From the NCBI GenBank assembly GCA_023935145.1, contig CM043705.1:58657584-58721583 (forward strand): 64,000 nucleotides of DNA, written 5' to 3'. Below the pieces are notes generated by a model that was not told where the DNA came from, ran no database searches, and saw only the letters and a program-made list of their open reading frames with translations. The position numbers were made by a program, and so were the translations under genes. Shown here one piece after another: positions 23,238 to 35,930 of this stretch (positions are counted from its first letter, which is position 1; every line of letters starts with the position of its first letter). Source of the DNA: Bretschneidera sinensis (taxonomy: Eukaryota; Streptophyta; Magnoliopsida; Brassicales; Akaniaceae).

Positions 23238-25672
23238 TATAACGACTCATCCCAGGTTGGCCACCCCTGAGAAGGTGTAATCACATTTTAAAAATCTCAA
23301 GCACGACACTTATATGCGATAATACAATAAATAACACCAATAGAAAAATTTTACATAAATCCTCAACCCTCAACAGGGGAGTTACCTCGATCTGATCTTT
23401 AAACATTAACTACAACGTAAAATGCATGAATATTTACAAATAAGTTTTTCTTTTTATTTGCTCATTAGTCTGAGGATGATGACACGCACATGGCTTACAG
23501 AAATGATTTCTTCTGAACCTCAACTCACCAAATTATTTGTCAAGCCTGCTACTTGAAAATCATTGTACAATGAGAAGTGAGCTTCACAAGCTCAGTGAAT
23601 TAAATTTACTAAAAGTATTCCAAATTCCATAAATAGTCCTTTAATATTTAATCTTTTACTTTTCACATACCCTGATGACAACTTTCTACTATCATTACAC
23701 ATGTCATACGATTCATTCTCTATCAATATCTTTTTTCTCAATTATTGGTCCACCTTAAGACCATCAATTATCTCATCATTACCTCGTAATAAGGTTCTCA
23801 TCATAAAGTCCATCCTTTAGATGGTTCTTATCATTCTCTGCTTCTTGCTTACCATAATTATCTCTCTCTGTGAGACCAAATCATCTATAAACAATTTCAA
23901 AATAACATACTGCACATCAGCATTTTAATAATACTATCATCATAATTGTTTCTTTCTGTGAGATTCAATCATCTATAATTATATTCACGATGATACATCA
24001 CACCTCAGCATTTCAATAATATTTTCATCATAACTGTCTCTTTCTGTGAGAGTCAATTATCTATAATTATATTCATGATGATACATCACACCTCAGCATT
24101 TCAATAATATTATCATCATAACTGTCTCTTTCTGTGAGACTCAATCATCTATAATTATATTCACGATGATACATCATAGATACATTGTTCTTATCTTAGA
24201 CCGACTGCCTTCCCGGTTTTTTCATTCTCATAAGACCAGCTGCCTTCCCGGTTCTTTCATTTTCATTAGACCGACTACCTTCCCGGTTCTTTCATTTTCA
24301 TTAGACCGGCTACCTTTCCGGTTCTTTTCTTTCTCATTTAATGCATATGCATATGAACAATGATATCAAATGAACATATGAACAGTAACATAAAAACAAC
24401 AAAATTTTAAAACAATTAAATTGGCATTCCTGATCATTCTCAAATTTATATAAAATTTTTCACTAAGACTCTCTCATCCCAAATCACATCAAATCCTCCA
24501 TTAAAACTTGTCAAGATTCACTAAATTTCATCCTAAATCTCATCAAATCATCTATAAAAGATTGTTAAGATCCATTAAAATTTATCTACTAAAAAATTCA
24601 TATTAAAATCTCAACCATAGCTCATCAAGAATTTCACTTCTCATTTTTAATTAAATCAACTCATTTTTCTATTAATATTTCTTCTCACAAAATAATTTTC
24701 TACGATTCCAACATTTATACCATATCTATCCACCCAAAGATTTATCTACCACCCAATCATACTTTAATAATTAACTTTAATATTATCATCAAATAATTGA
24801 TTTTTATTTAGACTACTTAAAGTAAATCCAACTCACCACATAGCTCTTAAAACTACTAGTAGATCACCTCATTGTCTTTCCTGTTTCTCTCAGAAATTCT
24901 CTTGGTTGTAAATTGTCAACACTTTACATCATATTTATATAAATTTTCTAATTTATTCTGTAATTCGATATAAACCACACACTTTGAAAATTCTCACTTT
25001 GACTTCCTGAGAGTTTCATAAATGTCAGAAATTCAAAAATAAACATTATGATATTACCTTCTGCTTTTCTGATAGCTTTTCATGATTCTCTATGAAATTC
25101 CGTAGAAAACTCCTTCAAAATTTTGCTCTTTCAACATTTATTTGAACCCCCAAATGTTTTAAGAATACTGATGATTTAAAAAAACTAAACAAAATCTCTT
25201 GAGTAAAATTTTACATTTACATCTGCTATATGTAGGAAAACTTGGGGCTGAAAACTTCAGCAGTCCCCCTCTCCAAAGATCTCCACAATCTCCACGTTAT
25301 GGAAACGTGTGAGGCATTTCTAAATGCCTTAAGAAATTGGCAACAGGAGCAAGTATTACACTTGCTGCCCATGCTTTTAATTTCAACGAAATTGGCAGCA
25401 GGCATTACTTCTGCTGCTAACACTTTTTGATTTTTTTTAATAAAAAAATATGTATTTTTTTTAAAAAACTTTTTTTTCTTCTTTTTCCTTATGGATGTCC
25501 AAACCATTTTTTTTTACTTCTTTTCTTTTAATGACGTCCACGTCTTGAATTTTTTTTTCAAAAGAATTATTTTATTCAATACTTAGTCCTTCACGTAACT
25601 ATATTATTTAAACTTCATGTCATATTTATTAAATTACTTCTTTATCCTTACTTTACGAATGCGGGTATTACA
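23238..25672 (-). repeat. 3' LTR of Gypsy A
   Basis: Nearly colinear with 29722-32219 but about 80 bp shorter because of a deletion at about 24178. It holds an about 88-bp minisatellite (23866-24180, about four units with CTTTCTGTGAGA) and an about 34-bp minisatellite (24200-24330, units around GACCGGCTRCCTTCCCGGTT). Confidence 0.88.
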
Positions 25673-25715
25673 ATTCTACCACCTTACAAAAATTTCATCC
25701 TCGAAATTTCTTTAC
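25673..25715 (-). other. Polypurine tract region of Gypsy A
   Basis: Minus strand reads GAAATTTCGAGGATGAAATT followed by TTTGTAAGGTGGTAGAATTG next to the 3' LTR, the pre-LTR signature of Tekay/Del-type elements. Confidence 0.7.
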
Positions 25716-28700
25716 TTTACTTCAGAACAAAAATAAATAATACTTCTTCATACTTGTCTTATGTTTTCACGAAATCTCTTCAACATCCTTATTCCGCCAC
25801 CAAACTTTAAAGTAGCGAAATTATTCTATTATATATGACTTGCTCTTTTTGTCTAATATTATCTCTGGTACTTGTATATAAGCCCAATCTTTCTAAATTT
25901 CTATAACTTAGCTCCAAATATCATGTAACCACTTTATTAAAAGTGAAACATGCAATACATTATATAAATGTTTTAACTTTGGAGACCTCACCACTAGTCT
26001 AACTTTCTCAAAAACCTCATATGGTCTCACTTACCTCATATTCAACTTTTCTTTCCTGTTTAAATCTCAATACACCTTTTCATTGAGATTTTTTTTCCAA
26101 TACATCCCATCACCTTCTTGAAACTCAAGAGGTCTACTCTGTGCTACTTTACAATTCTCTATAACCAATTTGATCCTCTTAGTTGTTAACTCAATAATTG
26201 ATGGGTCAAATATATTTCTTTCTACCACTTTTCCCCAATATATAGGAGTTCTATACCTCCTACCATATAATTCCTCAATCAGTGTCATCCCAATATTAGT
26301 TCGATGCTGATTATTATCAGCAATTTCAATTGATGGTATGTAAGCATCCTAACTTACTGAGAAAATCATCACATTTGTCCTTAATATATCTTCTAGTACC
26401 CTAATAATTCTTTCTATAAGCTACATTCCTCTTCAATTCTGGCCATCAGAAATTCTATCTCAATCATGTATATATCTTATTGTTACTTGATTGCATCAAA
26501 TCTATATCATTATGTGCCTCCCTCCTTATCTCTTTTCTCAACTCTGCTTTATTAGAAACACTATTTCTATCTAGGATACCATCATTTTAAATTTTGAACT
26601 TATATTGTTTTCTAGTAAGCACTCAATACTTAATCTTTTCTATCTCTTCATCTATACCTTGCATCTCTAAAGCATTTTACTATGGATGACTGTACAACTA
26701 TATTCTTTATTGATGATTCTCTACAACTGATATTCAACTTTATTCTCATTTCTCTAAATCCCTCATCAATTTCACATCAGGGCTCCCACTAGCAGTTAAC
26801 TTTCTTGTAGACTTTCTACTCAATGTATCAACTATCAGCTTCGCATTTTTTTTTTCTTCTAGATGATAGTGAATTGTACAATCATAGTTACTAATCAACT
26901 CAATCCACCATCTTTACCTCAAATTCAACTCTCTTTGGGTAGATAAGTATGTCCAACTCTTATAACCCATGAATATCTCGCAAGTGGCTCCATACAGATA
27001 ATGTCTTCAATCTTTAAAGTAACACTATAACAGCCAACTCTAATTCACGAGTATGGTAATTTCTATCATGAATCTTCAATTGCCTAAAAGTATGAGCCAT
27101 AACTTTCCTATGTTACATATATCCCAACCAATGATGCGCGTCACTGTGCACTACAAATCCTTCATCACCAGAAGGAAACACCAATACTGGAGCTGTAGTT
27201 AATTTTTCCTTTAGTGATTGGAAAATTTTCTCACACTTCCCTCACCATACAATCTCACCTTTTTTCCTAGTCAATCTATTCAACCGTATTACAATAATAA
27301 AAACAATAATTCTGAAAGAATCTTCTATAATAACCAGCTAACCCAAGAAGATTATAATCTCAGTCATATTAGTTGGTCTCTCCCAACTTAACATTGCCTC
27401 TACTTTTTATAGATCATCTGTTATGCCATTCCCAACATCACATGTTCCAATAAAGTTATTTCCTTCCGCCAACACTCACACTTAGAGAACTTATATCATA
27501 CCATCTCTTTCTCTTCAAAGTCTCCAACACAATTTCTAAATGCTTTACCTGCTCTTCCGTAGTCTTAAAATATACCCAGATGTAATCGATGAACATAACC
27601 ACAAGATTATCAAGAAATGGTTCAAACATTTTATTTATCCAGTCCATGAATGTTTCTGAGACATTAGTCAACCCAAATGGCATCACCAGAAACTTATGAC
27701 TATAACGTATCATAAAAATTGTCTTAGACACCCCTCATTCTTTTATCATCAAATGGGTGATAACCTGATCTCAAATATATCTTAGGACATACTTTCACTC
27801 TTTGCACTGCTCAAATAATTTATTTATCTTGGGAAAAATGTATTTATTTTTATTCAACTATTTGTAGTATATACCCAATCTCATCGTTCTATCTTCCTTC
27901 TTCACAAACAACATAGGAGCTCCCCAAATACATTAGGTCTGAAAAATTATTTATCCAAAAATTCTTAAAATGGTACGTTCCTATCTCTTAATTCAGCTGG
28001 TGCCATTCTGTAGGGTGTTATTAAATATATGTGATGATCCTGGTATCACATCAATAGAAAAATTAATCTCCTTACTTTGAGGCAACCTAAACAACTCATC
28101 AAAAAATTATATTAGAATAATCTTTCACCACTAAGATTTATTCTAACTTTCTATTTTCTTTTCTAGGATCCATTATGTATGCCAATAATTTCTTACAATC
28201 CTTCTTCAACCATCTCTTAGTGGTCGGAACAAAATAAGATAATTCGAGAGTATTTTATGTTCTCTCTAAAAGTTAAACTTCTTATGTCCATATTTTGAAT
28301 ACTATCTTCTTTCATCGAAAATCTATTCATTCTCAACATTAAATGAAATTATATATATTCAAAGATAATAAATCTGCTTCAGATTTTTCTAATCAGATAA
28401 CCTTTATAAGTATTTATGATTATCACAGAAATATTTTGCACCCAAGGACTAATACATACTTCAATAAACTTCATATGAATACTTGATGCAAAAGAATGGG
28501 TTGCATCAAGGTCAACCAACATTGACATGTCCACCTTCTTCACACATAAAACATTTCAAATTTTGACAATTCTGGAATAAATATCTCACCTGAATATATT
28601 TGTAACAAACTTCTGTCTCCCAATCATATATCAGATTGCCACTTTCCCTTAGTGGTATACGTACTTCCTTTGCCATGACTTCCTGTTCCCATAACCTGTC

Positions 28701-29700
28701 TCCCAAATCTAAGGTTCCCATCAATAATATTCTGAGATGCAGAAGCAACAGATGTTGTTTGCCTCTGACTATGTACTTCAGTTCCTTGTAACAAGGAACG
28801 CCTCATTTGGGGTGGTCTCTCACCTTATACATTCATACTACCTGTACCTCTATAACCTATATGTCTAAGCCTCTTTAACCACTCTTTCTTTTTCCCTTAC
28901 TCCATCACATATCTCTTAATCTGAACTGATATATCCACCAATCTGACATAGTTCATATATCTCAAATAAATCAGTCTCTATCATGTTGGGCTCTAAGAGT
29001 CTAAGGATAATATTTATCAAGGAAAACCTCCTTAAACCTATTCCAGGTTAAGGGTTTATCAATATCTGCACTTACCTTGGGAATAATATCCTTCCACCAT
29101 TCACAAAATGTCTCTTTCTAACTCAAACGAAGTAAGGCAATCATCTGTCGTAAAATACTAAATAATGCCTCCACATATTTCTCTGAAACTTAAGCGTAAA
29201 ATGATTCATAGATCCTTTAAACAACAAAGCATTTAGCTTAATTATATCTCCCTGCATCTCATGCATAAATTCACTTTTCCCCCACTTTTTAAGTGTCTAC
29301 CATTACTGAATTAACAACATCAGGCACTACTCTAGCCTGTTCATCAAATCTATGCTATAAGCTATCCACTCTATCATCTATTACCTTCACTTCTCAAGAG
29401 CATGTGCAAGACCTTATCTTAGCTCATCTCTTTCAACTTCAGATTTTCTCACACCTTTACTAATATTAATTATATTATTAATATTAATCATACTATTAAT
29501 AAGTTCTCTTCTAGAAAACACAGATTCAAACTCAACCTCGACATGTCAAAATATTGGGATCTACTATAACCTCTTCAAATCAACAATTTTAACTCTAGCT
29601 CTAACGCGTCCACGTGTCATCTTCAGACTGTTCATTAATATATCATTTATTTTAATCTTTCACTTTCTTACTTTTTATGCAGTCTACAGAATCATAAAAT
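25716..29700 (-). pseudogene. Gypsy A gag-pol remnant
   Basis: Heavily decayed. Recognisable parts on the minus strand are: the integrase tail (LYGRRYRTPIYWGKV, then LEFQEGDGMYWK) at 26067-26288; an RT segment (SHKFLVMPFGLTN, then FIDYIWVYFKTTEEQVKHL) at 27456-27731, in which the catalytic IDD box reads IDY; and the gag zinc knuckle (CFMCEEGGHVN) at about 28512-28560. Upstream gag to 29500 is hard to read. Many stops are present. Confidence 0.78.
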
Positions 29701-29705
29701 CTAAT

Positions 29706-29717
29706 GCTCTGATACCA
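29706..29717 (-). other. Primer binding site of Gypsy A
   Basis: Minus strand TGGTATCAGAGC, complementary to initiator tRNA-Met, four bases from the 5' LTR. Confidence 0.88.
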
Positions 29718-29721
29718 AAAT

Positions 29722-32219
29722 TGTAACGACCCATCCCAGGTTGGCCATCCCTAAGACGGTGTCATCACTTTTTTAAAATATCAAGCACGACACTTATATG
29801 CGACAATACAATAAATAACACCAATAGAAAAATTTTACATAAATCCTCAACCCTCAACAGGGTAGTTACCTCGATCTGATCTTTAAACATTAACTACAAC
29901 GTAAAATGCATGAATATTTACAAATAAGTTTTTCTTTTTATTTGCTCATTAGCCTGAGGATGATGACACGCACATGGCTTACAGAAATGATTTCTTCTGA
30001 ACCTCAACTCACCAAATTATTTGTCAAGCCTGCTACTTAAAAATCATTGTACAATGAGAAGTGAGCTTCACAAGCTCAGTGAATTAAATTTACTAAAAGT
30101 ATTCCAAATTTCATAAATAGTCTTTTAATATTTAATCTTTTATTTTTCACATAACCTGATGACAACTTTCTACTATCATTACACATTTCATACGATTCAT
30201 TCTCTATCAATATCTTTTTCTCAATCATTTGTCTACTTTAAGACCATCAATTATCTCATCATTACCTCGTAATGAGGTTCTCATCATAAAGTCCATCCTT
30301 TAGATGGTTCTTATCATTCTCTGCTTCTTGCTTACCATAATTATCTCTCTCTGTGAGACCAAATCATCTATAAACAATTTCAAAATAACATACTACACAT
30401 CAGCATTTTAATAATACTATCATCATAATTGTTTCTTTCTGTGAGATTCAATCATCTATAATTATATTCACGATGATACATCACACCTCAGCATTTCAAT
30501 AATATTTTCATCATAACTGTCTCTTTCTGTGAGAGTCAATCATCTATAATTATATTCACGATGATACATCACACCTCAGCATTTCAATAATATGATCATC
30601 ATAACTGTCTCTTTCTGTGAGACTCAATCATCTATAATTATATTCATGATGATACATCACACCTCAGCATTTCAATAATGCAGCAATAATTAAAACAGAT
30701 GCATATGCATGAATGATTATGATGGGAACGTCTTCCCACTTGTCGACAGGTTGTTATTATCTTAGACCTGTTGCTTTCCCAGTTCTTTCGTTCTCATAAG
30801 ACCGGTTGCCTTCCCGGTTCTTTTATTTTCATTAAACCGGCTGTCTTCTCGGTTCTTTCATTTTCATTAGACCGGTTGCCTTCCCGGTTCTTTTCTTTCT
30901 CATTTAATGCATATACATATGAACAATGATATCAAATGAACATATGAATAGTAACATAAAAAAACAAAATTTAAAACAATTAAATTAGTATTCCTGATCA
31001 TTCTCAAATTTATATAAAATTTTCCACTAAGACTCTCTCATCCGAAATCACATCAAATCCTCCATTAAAACTTGTCAAGATTCACTAAATTTCATCATCA
31101 AATCATCTATCAAAGATTGTTAAGATCCATTAAAATTTATCTCCTCAAAAATTCATATCAAAATCTCAGCCATAGCTCATCAAGAATTTCACTTCTCACT
31201 TTTAATTAAATCGACTCATTTTTCTACTAATATTTCTTCTCACAAAATAATTTTCTACGATTCCAACATTTATACCATATATATCCACCCAAAGATTTAT
31301 CTACCACCCAATCATACTTTAATAATTAAATTTAATATTATCATCAAATAATTGATTTTTATTTAGACTACTTAAAGTAAATCCAACTCACCACGTAGCT
31401 CTTAAAACTTCCAGTAGATCACCTCATAACCTTTCCCGTTTCTCTCAGAAATTCTCTTGGCTGTAAATTGTCAACACTTGACATCATATTTATATAAATT
31501 TTCTAATTTATTTTGTAATTCGATATAAACCACACACTTTGAAAATTCACACTTTGATGTCCTGAGAGTTTCATAAATATCAGAAATTCAAAAATAAATA
31601 CTATGATATTACCTTATGCTTTTCTGATAACTTTTCATGATTCTCTATGAAATTCCACAGAAAACTCCTTCAAAATTTTGATCTTTCAACATTTATTTGA
31701 AGTCCCAAATGTTTTAAGAATACAGATAATTTAAAGAGACTAAAAGAAATCTCTTGAGTAAAATTTTACGCTTACATCTGCTTTATATGAGAAAGCTTGG
31801 GGCTGAAAACTTCAGCAGTCCCCCTCTCCAAAGATCTCCACAATCTCTATGTTATGGAGACGTGTGAGGCATTCCCAAATTCCTTAAGAAATTGGTAACA
31901 GGAGCAGGTATTACACCTGCTACCCATGCTTTTAATTTTAACGAAATTGGCATTAGGCATTACTTCTACTGCCAAAATTTTTTGACTTTTTTTTTATAGA
32001 AATTTTTAAAAAAAAAATGTTTTTCTTCTTTTTCCTTCTGGATGTCCAAACCATTTTTTTTACTTCTTTTCTTTTAATGATGTCCATGTCCTAAATTTTT
32101 TTTTTCAAAAGAATTATTTTATTCAATACTTAGTCCTTTACGTAACTATATTGTTTAAACTTTATGTCATATTTATTAAATTACTTCTTTATCCTTACTT
32201 TACGAATGCGGGTATTACA
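29722..32219 (-). repeat. 5' LTR of Gypsy A
   Basis: 2498 bp, bounded by TGTAACGACC (29722) and GGTATTACA (32219) in window orientation. It contains the same two minisatellites as the 3' LTR, at about 30340-30680 and 30770-30900. Confidence 0.88.
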
Positions 32220-33025
32220 GTGTATCCCATGGAATCTAGCTACCCCAATGAGATCAAATTTCTTCTCAACTCCGGAAGATATCTCACATTCTTCAACAGC
32301 TTTGTCATTCCATCAAATATCCTCAACTGGATATCTCCCGTGCCCCTCACTTGGAAAGAAGCATCATTCCCCAGAAAAACCTTTCTCCCATTGGCTTCCT
32401 TGAAATTCTTGAACCAATCCTGGTGAGGGCACATGTGATAAGTGCACCCGGAATCCAAGATCCATTTCCCGCTGCCTTCTTGCCCCCTGCCCACATTTGA
32501 GCACACAACAATAACATTATCACCTTGCTGTTTTGCCTTGGCAACCGAAGCCTCTTCATTCTTGATATGGCTTCTCTGATCCCTTATCATCTTTTTGCAA
32601 TCTTTCTTGAAATGACCCTTCTTATGGCAGTAGAAGCATCTCTTCTCTCCAAATCTCGATTTGGAGTGCGTTTTCCCATGGCTTTCTCCTCTATCTCTGT
32701 CCCGCTAGTAGTTATGTATGTTATTGTGCGCTCTCCCATGACTTTCTCCTCTACCTTTATCCTAGTAGTAGCCATGTATGTTGCTGCCATATCGAGTTGT
32801 TGGCTTTCCTCTAACGAACAACCCTTCTTCACTTGATGCTCTCCTCATCTTGGCATCAATATTATCTTGCAACTCTTTATTAGGATCCATTTTAAAAGCA
32901 AAGATTCGTTTACGAAGATACTTTTTATTAGGGAGAGTCTTGGTAAGAAACAACTCATATAGTTTCTTCCAAATGACAGCTGGATCTTCTGAGTCTTCGC
33001 ACTCCCTTGTGACATTATCTAACAT
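32220..33025 (-). pseudogene. Tork-like Copia gag and protease, internally deleted
   Basis: Gag starts with WKKLYELFLTKTLPNKKYL and FAFKMDPNKELQDN, then jumps to AKMRRASSEEGLFVRG, so its middle is missing. An intact CCHC knuckle follows (CFYCHKKGHFKKDC, near 32620), then the protease with active site KWILDSGCTYHMCP (32460). The frame reaches LRRNLISLG, a TAG, then LDSMGY up to the Gypsy A junction. Confidence 0.85.
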
Positions 33026-33434
33026 GTGCAGAAGATGGTACTGTACTCCATCTTCTTCATCTTATTCCGCTGGACCTCCGTGATACTTGCTAGAAAAGGT
33101 CATCTTCTCCAATAGTCAAGTCCACCTTTTGTTGCATAAGAATAACCTTGATTTTTTGCTTTCAAAGGGTAAAGTCTCCCTTTCCATCAAACTTCTCAAC
33201 AATGAAGTTTGAACCCATCTTGCGGAGAAAATCCCAGATTTATGCGGCACCAACAATTGTTTTCCAACTTCTTCTAAATCTCAAGAACACGATTGAAGAT
33301 TGATCTCAATACCGTTCTTGAATCACCCTCAAGAACACGATCAGATCTTGATCTATACTCCATTCTTGAATCACCCAAGAAGTTGATCTTTGATTCTTGG
33401 AGTCTTGCACCGACCTCCCCTCCCCGTTGTTCTA

Positions 33435-33446
33435 GCTCTGATACCA
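33435..33446 (-). other. Primer binding site of Tork-like Copia
   Basis: Minus strand TGGTATCAGAGC one base inside the 5' LTR. Confidence 0.9.
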
Positions 33447-33447
33447 C

Positions 33448-34389
33448 TGTTGGGAAACCACCCTCAATGATCCCAGGAGGTGATCTTCCAAACACTCAAG
33501 TCTAGAATGACTTGTAAAGAAAAGAAACAACAAACGAAGCAGGAAAGAACACAAGCAATTGTTACCGAGGTTCGATAATGTGCCTACATCTCCGAGAGTT
33601 CCTCCGAACTCAATCAATGGTTCTTACAATTACAGCAACACCTCTTCAAGAACACGATCAGAGATGGATCTTAACCGTTCTTGAATTACCCTCAAGAACA
33701 CGATCATATCTGGATCTTAACACCATTCTTGAAGAACGAAATAAGAGAGAAAAGAAAGTGATAAGGTCTTGAATTACTCTGGAATTTTCCCCAAGAAAAT
33801 TCCACTTACAATTCCCTTGAATCCCCAGTCTATACTACTCTCTCTTTAAACATCCAGCCTCTCTACAATGAGATCTCTCTTGTATTTAGTGTCTTTGCTC
33901 TCTCACACACCCATGTGTTCTATTTCACACACACTCACATGTCATCACATGTTATGTCTCACACATATATTAAGATTGAAGCTAGGTGACCCTTTATATA
34001 GCGCACCACTTCTTGAACCTATCTTGAAAGTCAATCTCCACCCTTAAATCTTGAGGACCAATCAATCATAGCCCTTTATCAATCATAAGTAATCCTGTGC
34101 GTTTTGAACATGTCCTACGCACCATTCAAGAAGGCTGAAAAAATCATGCATCAGTGTGCCTTGCGCCGCACCTTGAAACAGGGCATGCTGCGACCTGAGC
34201 CAGGGCTGAAACCTCACCATTTCTTCACCTTGCTAGGCGCCACATCTTAGGGAAGTCAAGCCGCGGCGCGACCTGATGGCTGAACTTCCTAGAGCTTCTA
34301 GAGGCCGCGGCGCCCAAGGCTGTGCCGTGGCTCAGAGCTTGACCTGATGCCGAATTACACTTATTTAAACCTTGAACAAAATACCAACA
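33448..34389 (-). repeat. 5' LTR of Tork-like Copia
   Basis: 942 bp with terminal inverted hexamers TGTTGG and CCAACA. It contains two copies of an about 40-bp unit around AAGAACACGATCAGA that also occurs twice in the adjoining leader (33285-33380). Confidence 0.88.
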
Positions 34390-34813
34390 ATGGTATTTTT
34401 ATGAGCAGTGTTATAATTTTTGACACCCCATGCTACACCTTTATATCAGTTTTAGGAATTTTGCATGTTCTAATTGTTGGGTTAGTTAAATGTACATAAT
34501 GCAAGAATACATCATTCTAATTCTTATTCTCTGATTCTATACTTCTTCACCAAGATATAATTAAAAGAAAGCTTTTTCTAAATCTAGAAATGAAATCACA
34601 GTCTTTTGCACATTCCTTCAATTTGAAGACACATAACAAGTTCATAACAACAAAGTAAATAACTATTTTCCCTAAGAAAAAGAGAGAACTTGAACTTTTT
34701 GCTTTCACATCGGACAAGTCTAACTAAAAACCAAAGTAAGAGGTCAAACTTCAGCATTTTAATTCAGTTTTGAGTGTTAGAATTCCTTTTATTATTCTTT
34801 CACAAATCACAAT
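34390..34813. other. Intergenic, 3' flank of WAK-like gene
   Basis: AT-rich, no ORF or repeat recognised. It probably holds the 3' untranslated region of the WAK-like gene. Confidence 0.5.
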
Positions 34814-35841
34814 CTACAATAGCAACCAAACCAGAATCCATGACAAAGAACAGATCGACCAAGTCCCTGCAACAACAACAATATAATCCAAATATAAGAT
34901 ACCAAAGCAGAAAATCTGACAAAACATATTTTCTAAAAAGGGAAAAAATTAAATAAATTAAAGTCAATACCTTTCTGCCATGGGAGAAGCCTTAAGCCAT
35001 TATTGTAAGATGCTACAAAGAAACAATCCGTCGTCGTGTTCAATCCACTAGGACAGCTACAGATAAAAGAATTGTAAGACTCACTGTACCCACAAACTCC
35101 ATTACTTCTCTCCCAACTAGCACATGACCATGGATACTCATTATACACATTAAACTTGTATTTAATTGCTATTCCATACTTCCAATTTTCAGGGTTAGAT
35201 TCCTGACCACTAAAGCTATAAAAGCCAGAATATGAAGAGCATTGCAGCTTCTGTAAATCCATTTCGAACGATGGCCCGAGATCCATTGGTGTGTAAACAC
35301 AACATGTCGAGATAGGGAGATTCATCATAATAATTGCCCTGCAAGAATACAAGAAACTGCAAATGGGTGCACCCCGTTTGTCACACAAATGAACTGTACT
35401 ATTGGTATTATCACCATTGTTATAGCTGTTTGATCTAAAAATTGGAGAGGAAGTTGTTGAGCAATCAATGAGAGCGAAAACGGTATCATCATGGAAAGAA
35501 AAGGGGGCATCCCAATCTAAGCCAAAGCCTTTGCTTGGTTGAGTGCAAGCACAAGTTGACATTGAAGGATCTGAGATGTACATGACTTGATTTGTGTAGT
35601 CTAGGTTGGTGATTGGGTAACAGCCTGTGTGTGTTGTTAAGGTGAGTATTTGATCATTGAACGTTATATATTGTTGGAATCGTGGATCCCCACATCCAAG
35701 CCCTGTTCCAAATGGGTATTTGATGGGTAATTTGCCACAAGTTCTCTGGCAAGCTGCTTGGGATGAGATTAAGGAAGGAAGAAAAATTATAGAGTTCATG
35801 AAGAAGATAATTGTTGTAAAAGAAGAATATTTTAGCTTCAT
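34814..35841 (-). CDS. Secreted WAK-like galacturonan-binding (GUB_WAK) protein without kinase
   Basis: Exon 1 is 35841-34971 and exon 2 is 34866-34814; the GT-AG intron joins in phase to give 307 residues. The signal peptide is about residues 1-28 (hydrophobic FTTIIFFMNSIIFLPSL). A cysteine-rich GUB_WAK domain follows (CQRTCGKLPIKYPFGTGLGC), then a second cysteine-rich part ending GVCGYSESYNSFICSCPSGL, as in WAK-associated domains. Exon 2 adds a hydrophobic tail (WSICSLSWILVWLLL) and stops. There is no EGF repeat and no kinase, so the product is probably extracellular and tail-anchored (GPI signal or membrane segment), binding pectin or acting with a receptor. ATG 35841 has a good context (AACAATGAA) and is followed at once by the signal peptide; an in-frame 55-residue extension upstream looks non-coding. 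Confidence 0.85.
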
Positions 35842-35924
35842 TGTTGCTATGAAAGACAGAAAGAGAGAGAGTAAAAGAGTTTGAGAAATGGAAATGAGTT
35901 GTGAAATTTGACGTGTGGTGTTGG

Positions 35925-35930
35925 TATATA
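35925..35930 (-). promoter_or_regulatory. Candidate TATA box of WAK-like gene
   Basis: TATATA on the minus strand about 85-90 bp upstream of the chosen ATG. An ACGTG core (ABRE/G-box-like) lies next to it at about 35911. Confidence 0.4.

Larger units (their letters stand above)
23238..32219 (-). mobile_element. Ty3/Gypsy chromovirus-like (Tekay/Del-type) retrotransposon A
   Basis: Two LTRs of 2435 and 2498 bp flank a 4.05 kb internal region with degenerate gag, RT and integrase on the minus strand. It sits inside the Tork-like Copia between the codons for ...LDSMGY and YKVERRK. The target duplication is TACAC/TACAT on the minus strand (32220-32224 and 23233-23237), with one mismatch. The LTRs start TGTAATACCC and end with GGGTCGTTACA-type sequence. 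The same family occurs at 47580-64000. Confidence 0.88.
19767..34389 (-). mobile_element. Tork/Tnt1-like Copia retrotransposon, split by Gypsy A
   Basis: LTRs of about 0.95 kb flank a minus-strand gag-protease-integrase-RT-RNase H order. Without the inserted Gypsy it is about 5.6 kb. Gag and RT each carry a large internal deletion and the frame is broken many times, so the element is defective. Reading across the Gypsy insertion restores one continuous polyprotein region, which shows that the Gypsy arrived later. Confidence 0.85.

Noticed and set aside
22867..32590. Two separate Copia elements flanking a Gypsy
   Set aside because: The codons join across the Gypsy insertion and a single pair of LTRs encloses both parts, so it is one split element.
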